Shown piece after piece: positions 15,131-20,695 of a stretch of DNA of 20,695 nt (positions within the stretch are counted from its first letter, which is position 1; every line of letters begins with the position of its first letter). The notes below the pieces were generated by a model that worked only from the letters and a program-made list of their open reading frames with translations, was not told the origin of the DNA and did no database searches. Position numbers and translations under genes: made by a program. This stretch comes from Chromatiales bacterium (GTDB taxonomy: Bacteria > Pseudomonadota > Gammaproteobacteria > SZUA-152), in NCBI GenBank assembly GCA_026999335.1, contig JALTPW010000724.1, positions 1-20,695 on the forward strand, given 5' to 3'.

Positions 15131-15139
15131 ACTATATCA
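15131..15139 (-). promoter_or_regulatory. Possible extended -10 promoter of the nuclease gene
   Basis: The minus strand reads TGATATAGT, an extended -10 form (TGn plus TATAGT), about 40 bases before the nuclease ATG. No good -35 lies at the standard distance; a TTGACT sits too close. The family A repeat begins 12 bases upstream of this motif. Confidence 0.35.
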
Positions 15140-15150
15140 TTACAGTCAAC

Positions 15151-15181
15151 CGCGTGGGCACAAAAAACGTGCCCACCCTAC
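15151..15181. repeat. Family A palindromic repeat, single copy
   Basis: 31 bases identical to 1404-1434 and to the reverse complement of 1315-1345. GTGGGCAC and GTGCCCAC flank an A-run, with CACCCTAC at one end. Exact identity about 14 kb away points to a mobile or recently homogenised dispersed repeat. Confidence 0.85.
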
Positions 15182-15230
15182 AGGCTTGTATTCCATGTTT
15201 TTTGTTGCTGAGTGGTTCTATTTCAGGGAT

Positions 15231-15293
15231 GTCGTGCGCACAGTGCACGCTACGGGCAAGTGTAGTGTGCGCTGTGCGCACAAATATGGATAG
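15231..15293. repeat. Family B palindromic repeat, full copy
   Basis: Second full copy of the element at 5926-5987, in the same orientation, with a few substitutions and one extra base in the tail before TGGATAG. Arms of the GTGCGCACAGTGCACGCTAC and GTGTAGTGTGCGCTGTGCGC types form a large imperfect hairpin. Confidence 0.8.
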
Positions 15294-15391
15294 GCATCTC
15301 CCTATTTATCGGCGTCACTGCTCTTGACCGATGCGTGAAATCTACCGTCCGATATGCGTAATCTCAGGGATTGATGACAGGGCTGGGTTGT

Positions 15392-15410
15392 AAAAATGGG
15401 CCAGCCGCCC
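15392..15410 (-). terminator. Putative intrinsic terminator of the kinase operon
   Basis: Read on the minus strand: GGGC, loop GGCTG, GCCC, then ATTTTT. It lies 16 bases after the kinase stop. The stem is short but GC-only and followed by a T-run. Confidence 0.55.
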
Positions 15411-15425
15411 CGTTTGTCGTCGGTG

Positions 15426-16118
15426 TCAGGGTAAGAACAGACTAAATTTGCCACCCTTGTTGATGCCATCGTTGCTGGTTTCGGTATAGCCATGACGCTC
15501 ACTATTGCTGTGCATTTGAGCGACCTGCGCAGCGAAATAGAGGCCAAGACCAGTGCTGCCGGTTTGGAAGTCGATGGATGAGTCCGTGTTGCTTTCACTA
15601 TGTAGCATTTTTTCCGGGTAGCCGGGGCCATCGTCTTCTATATGAATGCACAGATAGCAGCCTTGGTTTTCCCCCCTGAGGCGTATGGTGTTTTTGGTGT
15701 AACGGTAGGAATTGTTGATGATAGTATTGACGATTCCGCTAATAAGCTCACGGTCAAAAAACCCGATGAGTCCTCTATCACAGTCTATTTCCAGTTTTAT
15801 GTTTCTGGCATCCAGTAGTTGCTGGTTTTCCATGGCGACATCTTCGAGTAGTTCGGTAACACCGTTCTCGGTGATATTGATGAATAGCTGGCGACGCTCC
15901 AGGCGATAGAGTGCTAGTAGCTGGATGAGATTTCGGTTGAGCCTTTTCCCTTCATGTTGGGCTTGCAGTAGCTTTTCCTGCAAGGGGGTTGCTGCAATGC
16001 TTTGCTCATCGGCAGTGTCATCCAGAGTGTCCAGTAGCAGGGTAAGGGAGTTTTTCATGTCGTGAACGGCACTGGCGATCACGGTGGCGAAATCCAGTTT
16101 TTGCGCATTGTTGCTCAT
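15426..16118 (-). CDS. Short soluble sensor histidine kinase
   Basis: 230 aa, a minimal histidine kinase: a HisKA-like helix pair with His19 in ASAVHDMKNSLTLLLD, then HATPase_c with N box IVNTIINNSYRYT (129-141), G1 DDGPGYP (162-168) and G2 GSTGLGLYFAAQVA (187-200). There is no sensor domain and no membrane helix, so the signal must come through a partner protein. The start at 16118 was chosen because it follows the response-regulator stop by 13 bases and leaves the H-box near the N-terminus; the open frame further up only overlaps the regulator. The neighbouring REC-TPR protein is the evident partner, and a terminator-like hairpin closes the unit. Input domain, if any, could be the TPR part of the regulator. 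Confidence 0.88.
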   Translation of the reverse strand: MSNNAQKLDFATVIASAVHDMKNSLTLLLDTLDDTADEQSIAATPLQEKLLQAQHEGKRLNRNLIQLLALYRLERRQLFINITENGVTELLEDVAMENQQLLDARNIKLEIDCDRGLIGFFDRELISGIVNTIINNSYRYTKNTIRLRGENQGCYLCIHIEDDGPGYPEKMLHSESNTDSSIDFQTGSTGLGLYFAAQVAQMHSNSERHGYTETSNDGINKGGKFSLFLP

Positions 16119-16131
16119 GGCTTTACCTGTC

Positions 16132-17769
16132 TCATGCCTTGGCCAGTGAGGTGACCAGCTTACGGTAGGCGATCTGCAGTTTGTCTTGTTTCTGGCTGGG
16201 TTTGTTGAGCGACTGGGCGCGCACCAGGTAAGCCTGGGTTTGTTCAAGAAATTCCGGCACCGCGCCGTAGCGCTGCATGAACATGATCAGTGACTGTGCG
16301 GCATTGAGGTTGATGACCAGATTTTCCGGCATGCCGTCTGCAGCCTGGGCGAACAGCTTGATGGAGTCTTGCAAGGCGCCGTTGGTGGCCATTTCCACGC
16401 CGCGGTTGTTGAGTGCGATGACTTCGTCGCGGGTGGCGGCGATGAGATCTGCGGCCGAGTCGCCAATCCCGCAGTCTTCCATCATGCTTTGCACGCCATC
16501 GAGGACGGCCTGATCTTCGTGATTATTGCGTACGATGTGGCGCACGATTTCGTCGCCTTCTTCTTTCAGTCCTAAACCGTAACAGGCACTGGCAAGATCC
16601 ATCGCCAGTGGAGTGTTGAGCCCGCCGGGGTTGTTGCGGAACAGTTTCATGGCTTCAGCGATGCCCTTACGTGCCTCGTCCTCTCGCGCCATGTCCTTGT
16701 AGAGCATGATTTCCAGAATGATGGCATGCAGACGGTCGCCGGATTTACCGCGCTGGAATTCCTTTTTCATCGATGCCAAGGTCTTCACAGCCTCGGTATT
16801 GTTGCCTTTCTGCAGATAAACGCGGCTGAGTGAGGCATAATCGGTGGGGCTTTTATAGCAGGAATTTTTCCCCAGCCGCATCACGCGCCGGTAAGCCTCT
16901 TCGGCGCTATCCAGATCTTCGTTCTGATGCGATATCTCAGCCAGTGCGCGCTGACGCAGTACCGCCTTGGGTGATTTTTCCGTGGCTTCGGTGAGGATCT
17001 CCTGGGCCATTTCCGGTTCGTCGAGCTTTTCGTAGACTCGGGCCAGCCAATCATGGGCGAAGACGTAGTTGGGGTTGCTCTTGATGAGTTCCTTAAAGGT
17101 GTTCTTGGCCTCTTCGTAGCGTTCGCGATGATACAGGGCTTCGCCGTAACCGAGCTTGGCCCAGGGCAGTTCGCGCTCGGCCATGACTTCGGCGAAGGCA
17201 GCGGCGGCGGCATCGAAGTGCTGTGCCTTGATAGATAGCTCACCCTTGAGTCTGAGCAGTTCGAAGCGGTTACCGGGCTGTAGTGCGAGCTGTTTTTCGC
17301 ACAGACTGAGGGCGTGGCTGTAATCCTTTTTTTGCATGGCGCTGGCAATTTTTCGCAGACTGGATTTGCGCGCCAGCAGGCGCTTGAGACGTGTCTGCAA
17401 CACCTGCTTGGTGAAGGGTTTGGAAAGGTAGTCGTCCGGCTGATATTCGGCCGCGCCCATGACCATTTCCATGCTGTTTTCCGCCGTCGTCATGATGAAG
17501 ATGGACGAGTAAGATAGCAGGTTGTCTTCCTTGGCCTCTTCCAGCACCTGCTGACCATCCTTGCCTTCGCCAAGATTATAATCGCAGAGCACGATGTCAA
17601 AGCTTTTGTCATGCATGCGCTTGATGGCCTCTTCGCCATTGCTGGTGTCGGTGATGTCATCGGCACCATAGGCCGACAGCATGCCGCGCATCATGGAGCG
17701 CATGCCGGGGAAGTCATCCACGACCAGAATGGATTTGCTTTGCAGACTCCATAGCTTGGGTGCTTTCAT
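16132..17769 (-). CDS. Response regulator with receiver and TPR domains
   Basis: 545 aa. The N-terminal receiver domain (about residues 10-130) has the acidic pair Asp18-Asp19, the phosphorylatable Asp63 (IVLCDYNLGEGKDG), Thr94/95 (FIMTTAE) and Lys117 (LSKPF), all as expected for a working CheY-like domain. The rest (about 140-500) is a superhelix of tetratricopeptide repeats, for example ALSLCEKQLALQPGNRFELLRLKGELS and YEEAKNTFKELIKSNPNYVFAHDWLARVYEKLDEPEMAQEILTEATEKSP. There is no DNA-binding or enzymatic output, so it should act by protein contacts. It precedes the short kinase by 13 bases. The vWA gene lies 109 bases upstream on the same strand. No clear Shine-Dalgarno is seen before the ATG at 17769. 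Confidence 0.92.
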   Translation of the reverse strand: MKAPKLWSLQSKSILVVDDFPGMRSMMRGMLSAYGADDITDTSNGEEAIKRMHDKSFDIVLCDYNLGEGKDGQQVLEEAKEDNLLSYSSIFIMTTAENSMEMVMGAAEYQPDDYLSKPFTKQVLQTRLKRLLARKSSLRKIASAMQKKDYSHALSLCEKQLALQPGNRFELLRLKGELSIKAQHFDAAAAAFAEVMAERELPWAKLGYGEALYHRERYEEAKNTFKELIKSNPNYVFAHDWLARVYEKLDEPEMAQEILTEATEKSPKAVLRQRALAEISHQNEDLDSAEEAYRRVMRLGKNSCYKSPTDYASLSRVYLQKGNNTEAVKTLASMKKEFQRGKSGDRLHAIILEIMLYKDMAREDEARKGIAEAMKLFRNNPGGLNTPLAMDLASACYGLGLKEEGDEIVRHIVRNNHEDQAVLDGVQSMMEDCGIGDSAADLIAATRDEVIALNNRGVEMATNGALQDSIKLFAQAADGMPENLVINLNAAQSLIMFMQRYGAVPEFLEQTQAYLVRAQSLNKPSQKQDKLQIAYRKLVTSLAKA

Positions 17770-17818
17770 GGTGTTGGTTTAGTGCGGTGTGGTTGCTTGA
17801 ATTTCATCTGTGTGTCAT

Positions 17819-17866
17819 TTGTAGGAACGGCTCATCGTGCTCTTTGGGTATTAGCCGCTCCTACAA
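17819..17866. repeat. Family C REP-like palindrome (TTGTAGGAGCGGCT type)
   Basis: TTGTAGGAACGGCT at 17819-17832 pairs with AGCCGCTCCTACAA at 17853-17866, with one mismatch and a 20-base loop. The TGTAGGAGCGGC core is the kind known from REP elements of Pseudomonas and related genera. It sits between the vWA stop and the regulator start, where it could damp or end transcription from the upstream gene. Confidence 0.75.
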
Positions 17867-17878
17867 GTAAAGGCCTGA

Positions 17879-20182
17879 TCAAGCCTTTTTGTTGTCCTTG
17901 TTGTCGTCATCCAGTGAGATAAGATCTTCGGGGATTTCGGCGATTTCCTGGGCTTCTTCGCTGACCGTTTTCTGTGCGGCGGTTTTTTGGGGCTCTTCAA
18001 CGGCATCCATTTCCGTGGCTTCCTCGACCTCGGCGGGTTCCTCGCCATCATCGGCGCTGAGATCCAATTCAGGATCGAGTTCGGCTGTTTCTGTTTCCAG
18101 GGGTGTTTCCTGCGGCGTGCTGTCACCCAGTAATTCGTCGATGGCCTGATCCACGTCGGGTACGCCAGTGTCGGGTTCCGCTTCTTCCGCTTCTGGCGCC
18201 GGCGCTGCTGCGGTTGCCGCCGCCACTGGTGGCTCTTCCTTATTTTCTTCTTTGACGGAGCCTTCCTCTTTGCGTTTACGCATGGCCTGGATTTTCGGCC
18301 ACAGCTTGATGCCGCCGAACACCAAACCACCGATCAGTACCGTCAGACCCACGATGCTGCCGATGATCGTGCCCCAGCTGATCTGTGGCGGATGCTCGTC
18401 TTCTTCGGCTGCGTGGCCGCTGTCTTCGACCGGCTGCTCAGGTTTCGGTTTTTCGGCCGCAGGTTCGGCTTCGTGATGAACGGGGGGGGGGTGATGTTCG
18501 GCAACGGGTGGCTCGTGGGCCGGTTCTTCATGCTGCTCGGGTTGCGGTGCCCGCATGGGTGCGCGTTCATGCGGCGTGGCGTCGTCGCCGGTTGCAAAGT
18601 GGATTGGACCGAGCTGTACATTGACCGGACTGCCGTCACTGCGTTGTCCACGGATGTGGGCAGTCAGTTCGTGTTCGCCAGTGCTACCGCTGGTATCTAA
18701 TTCCAGGCGCCATTCGGCGGTGCTCACCTGCGTTGCCTTGGCCTTTTCCAGGCGTCCGTTGGGCAGTACATGTTCGACATCGACGTGCATACTGTGCGGG
18801 TCGATGAGGCTGACATAGGGCACGATGATGAGGGCGAAGCGGTCGTGCCCCAGGGCTTCGATGTGGGCGTCTACGGGCTGGCCGTAGATCTTGACCCGCT
18901 GGTGCTTGTTGCGCTTGAAGGTGATGCCGTCCACGTTGAGGATGAACTCGTGCTCGCCCTCGATGAGTGATTCACCCAGACGGGTGGAAAAAATGCCATC
19001 GTTGGCGGTGAGGTCGGCGTGTTTGCCATCGTCGCGCAGGCGCCACTGCCATTCATCGTCGTTAGCAGAAATCTGTGTCAGGGTGACCTTGACGAATTGC
19101 AGGAAGTCCGGACGATCGATGATTTTTCCCTTCTGCTCCAGTTGCATAGTGAACAGCAGCGGTCGTCCAACCGAGAGATCGTTGGGAAGCTCGGTGTTTT
19201 TCATGCGCAGGTCGGTGACCACCATGACGCGGTTGTCCGGATCGACATCGGCATTGATGCGCCACTCACCGGGAGGCGGATTCTGCACCGTGATCAGCTC
19301 GTAGCGTTCGTCCTCGAACCATTCCACGCCGGCGGGCAGTTGTTGCCGGTCGAAGCTGCCGCCATCGGGGGCGGTGATCGTGGTGGTACCGGCATCGGGT
19401 TTGCGGAAGACCAAAAAAGTGGCCTCGTGAATGCTGTTGTCGATGTTGACCCTGTTGTCCTCCAGCGGCAGGGTGTCGGCCTTGCTGACCTTTTCGAACA
19501 TGCGCAGGAACAGGCGCTCCAGGCCGTCAGCGGATTCGATGGTTTCGAACCAGCCGCCGGTGGCGGCGGCCAGCTGTTGCAGCAGGGGGGCATCGGATTC
19601 GCTGGACAGGGCGATGGTGTGCACGGTGATATCGGCCTGTTGCAGGCGAGGCAACACGTCGTTGAGAATGCGCTCGCGCGAGGCGGTGTTTTCAGCGGGG
19701 TTCTTTGAGATGTCGACCAGACCATCGGTGAGCAGGATCAGGCTGCGGCGGTGGCCTGCGTCCGGGCGTTTCCAGTCCCAGGTGGCACGGCGCAGGACGT
19801 CTTCGATATTGGTATACAGGCCTCGTGAGTTGATTCCGCCAGCGCTCTTGCGGGCATTATTTTTCCATGGGGTGTCTACTTGGCCGTGTTTGACCAGCAT
19901 ATTGGTCCACTGGCCGAAGGTCCATACGCCGGCATGGGCGCCCTTGGGCAGCAGGGAGGTGAACAGGCGCAGGGCTGGGCGGCGCAGGTTATGCGGATCC
20001 GTGCGCTTCATACTGCCGGAGATATCGATCAGCACGCGCACGTCGTCGACGGGTTCGGCCATGTTGTCCGCAGCCCGGGCCGGGGTTCCGGCTAGCAGCA
20101 GACAGAGCGCCAGCAGCAGGGTCAGGGGTAAAAAATGGCGATAGGCGTCCCGGTGCCTGAGCGTCAAGTCTGTCAGCTTCAT
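17879..20182 (-). CDS. Membrane-anchored von Willebrand factor A domain protein
   Basis: 767 aa. A signal peptide (HFLPLTLLLALCLLLAGTPARA, cleavage about residue 37) leads to a vWA domain with the metal-ion-dependent adhesion site DISGS at 53-57 and LLTDG later. Beta-rich segments follow (a DDGKHADLTANDGIFSTRLGE motif of the kind seen in extracellular Ig-like domains), then a Pro/His/Glu-rich linker, one membrane helix (about 603-625) and a strongly acidic, low-complexity tail of about 135 residues. The vWA part should face the periplasm and the tail the cytoplasm. The ATG at 20182 has AAGGA seven bases upstream and gives a proper signal peptide; the frame is open up to 20338. A run of ten C (18482-18491) encodes the PPP at 565-567. 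Ligand unknown; the regulator and kinase downstream may be partners. Confidence 0.88.
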   Translation of the reverse strand: MKLTDLTLRHRDAYRHFLPLTLLLALCLLLAGTPARAADNMAEPVDDVRVLIDISGSMKRTDPHNLRRPALRLFTSLLPKGAHAGVWTFGQWTNMLVKHGQVDTPWKNNARKSAGGINSRGLYTNIEDVLRRATWDWKRPDAGHRRSLILLTDGLVDISKNPAENTASRERILNDVLPRLQQADITVHTIALSSESDAPLLQQLAAATGGWFETIESADGLERLFLRMFEKVSKADTLPLEDNRVNIDNSIHEATFLVFRKPDAGTTTITAPDGGSFDRQQLPAGVEWFEDERYELITVQNPPPGEWRINADVDPDNRVMVVTDLRMKNTELPNDLSVGRPLLFTMQLEQKGKIIDRPDFLQFVKVTLTQISANDDEWQWRLRDDGKHADLTANDGIFSTRLGESLIEGEHEFILNVDGITFKRNKHQRVKIYGQPVDAHIEALGHDRFALIIVPYVSLIDPHSMHVDVEHVLPNGRLEKAKATQVSTAEWRLELDTSGSTGEHELTAHIRGQRSDGSPVNVQLGPIHFATGDDATPHERAPMRAPQPEQHEEPAHEPPVAEHHPPPVHHEAEPAAEKPKPEQPVEDSGHAAEEDEHPPQISWGTIIGSIVGLTVLIGGLVFGGIKLWPKIQAMRKRKEEGSVKEENKEEPPVAAATAAAPAPEAEEAEPDTGVPDVDQAIDELLGDSTPQETPLETETAELDPELDLSADDGEEPAEVEEATEMDAVEEPQKTAAQKTVSEEAQEIAEIPEDLISLDDDNKDNKKA
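18482..18491 (-). repeat. C10 mononucleotide tract inside the vWA gene
   Basis: Ten consecutive C on the coding strand (G on plus), spanning the end of a His codon and three Pro codons (565-567). Loss of one C moves reading into a frame that ends at 18343; gain of one C meets a TGA about 14 codons later. Both outcomes remove the membrane helix and acidic tail. Such tracts are typical sites of slipped-strand variation. Confidence 0.8.
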
Positions 20183-20610
20183 GCAGAAGTCCTTGAAAAG
20201 TCCGTCAACGACAGCATAGGTTTGCTGCGGATGCCTCTGCATTAGCGGCAAGGGGAGGGAATTCTTCACTGCGCCCGGGTCTTCGCCTTCGGTGACCGAT
20301 ATCAGGTGCCTGTCCGAAGGGCTGGCTGAGCAGTCCATTATCGATATCTCGTTGTTTCGTTTACTCGGGGGAGTTTGTGAGGAGTGACCGGGTCTGCGCC
20401 CGTTTCCTGTACAATAGCGGTCTTGCGTGAGCCGAAGCCACCGGCTTTTGCAGGTAAGTACATGAGGTCGTAGTGTGCCGCTGCTGTGCGAACTATTGGC
20501 GGGTCTTTCCGGCTGATGCCTTTTTTAGGCTATGGCACTTTTTTATAGAGCGTTTTATCGTACCTGAGGCCACGGATTCAGGTCGTACTAAAAAATTAAG
20601 GTACTGCATC
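20183..20610. other. Divergent intergenic region between the vWA gene and the last gene
   Basis: About 430 bases. The left part (to 20338) is an open extension of the vWA frame, but the AAGGA-preceded ATG at 20182 makes it leader. In the right part, a possible -10 TACAAT lies at 20410-20415 with only a weak -35, and a hairpin GTACCTGA/TCAGGTcGTAC at 20560-20588 lies just before the last gene. If the TACAAT is used, the last gene has a leader of about 190 bases. Confidence 0.45.
20560..20588 (+). other. Hairpin in the leader of the last gene
   Basis: GTAC-CTGA at 20560-20567 is complementary to TCAGGT at 20578-20583 followed, after one bulged C, by GTAC (ending 20588), with a 10-base loop. 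It ends 22 bases before the ATG. No known riboswitch is recognised. Confidence 0.4.
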
Positions 20611-20695
20611 ATGGTTCAGGCGTTGCTGGTTATTCTCGTTTATGTGGTCTTTCCCATCAGTATTCTGGTGTGGGCCTACCTGCGCTACAAACACG
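20611..20695 (+). CDS. Unidentified small membrane protein (3' partial)
   Basis: Only the first 28 codons are inside the window: a hydrophobic helix MVQALLVILVYVVFPISILVWAYLRYKH, as in an N-terminal membrane anchor or uncleaved signal. AAGG lies about 11 bases before the ATG, a weak ribosome-binding site. Too little is visible to name a family. The frame runs open to the window edge. Confidence 0.5.
   Translation, partial: MVQALLVILVYVVFPISILVWAYLRYKH

Larger units (their letters stand above)
15093..15425. other. Repeat-bearing gap between the kinase and nuclease genes
   Basis: No gene supported. From left to right: the nuclease leader with a possible extended -10 (15131-15139), one family A repeat (15151-15181), one family B repeat (15231-15293), and a terminator-like hairpin on the minus strand (15392-15410) for the kinase operon. 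An open frame on the minus strand here is a shadow of the kinase gene in another frame. Confidence 0.6.

Noticed and set aside
15231..15293. Small RNA or tRNA gene
   Set aside because: The hairpin recurs at 5926 as a dispersed repeat and shows no tRNA-like loops or CCA end.
19431..20144. 237-codon plus-strand frame opposite the vWA gene
   Set aside because: Antisense shadow with Arg/Ser-rich, structureless product.
17879..20338. vWA protein starting at 20338
   Set aside because: The longer start puts 52 residues before the signal peptide; ATG 20182 has AAGGA at the right distance.

Overview
The window looks like a chromosomal segment of a moderately GC-rich gammaproteobacterium. The strongest evidence is the bamD | rluD-pgeF block, with bamD divergent from rluD, which is the arrangement known from Escherichia coli. 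It sits beside sucCD, a glutamine-dependent NAD synthetase and a GlnB closely resembling the enterobacterial protein. The species cannot be named from the sequence alone.

Layout. Positions 1-1218 hold the C-terminal part of a FadL/OmpP1-type outer-membrane transporter, followed by a terminator-like hairpin and a perfect 31-bp inverted repeat. Then come sucC-sucD (overlapping by one base), a long palindromic repeat, nadE and glnB, all on the plus strand. After a repeat-rich gap, bamD lies on the minus strand and rluD-pgeF diverges from it. A gap of about 590 bases leads to a plus-strand cluster: FIST-domain protein, GAF-like soluble histidine kinase, LsrG-like ABM-domain protein, iron-type alcohol dehydrogenase, and a small helical protein. 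This set looks like a small-molecule sensing and conversion module and partly recalls the erc genes of alcohol oxidation in Pseudomonas. From about 13.8 to 15.1 kb the DNA becomes AT-rich and holds the small helical protein and a convergent NUC1-type nuclease, bounded on the right by two dispersed repeat families.

The last part (15.4-20.2 kb) is a minus-strand cluster: a large membrane-anchored von Willebrand factor A protein, a REC-TPR response regulator and a short soluble histidine kinase. The kinase and regulator are 13 bases apart and probably work as a pair; the vWA protein could be their membrane partner. The vWA gene contains a run of ten C in its coding strand just before the membrane helix, where a slip of one base either way would remove the anchor. 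The window ends in the first 28 codons of an unidentified small membrane protein.

Three families of short palindromic (REP-like) repeats are scattered between the genes. The observations most worth a second look are the C10 tract, the FIST-kinase-ABM-alcohol dehydrogenase cluster, the vWA-REC/TPR-kinase cluster, and the missing conventional start codon of bamD.
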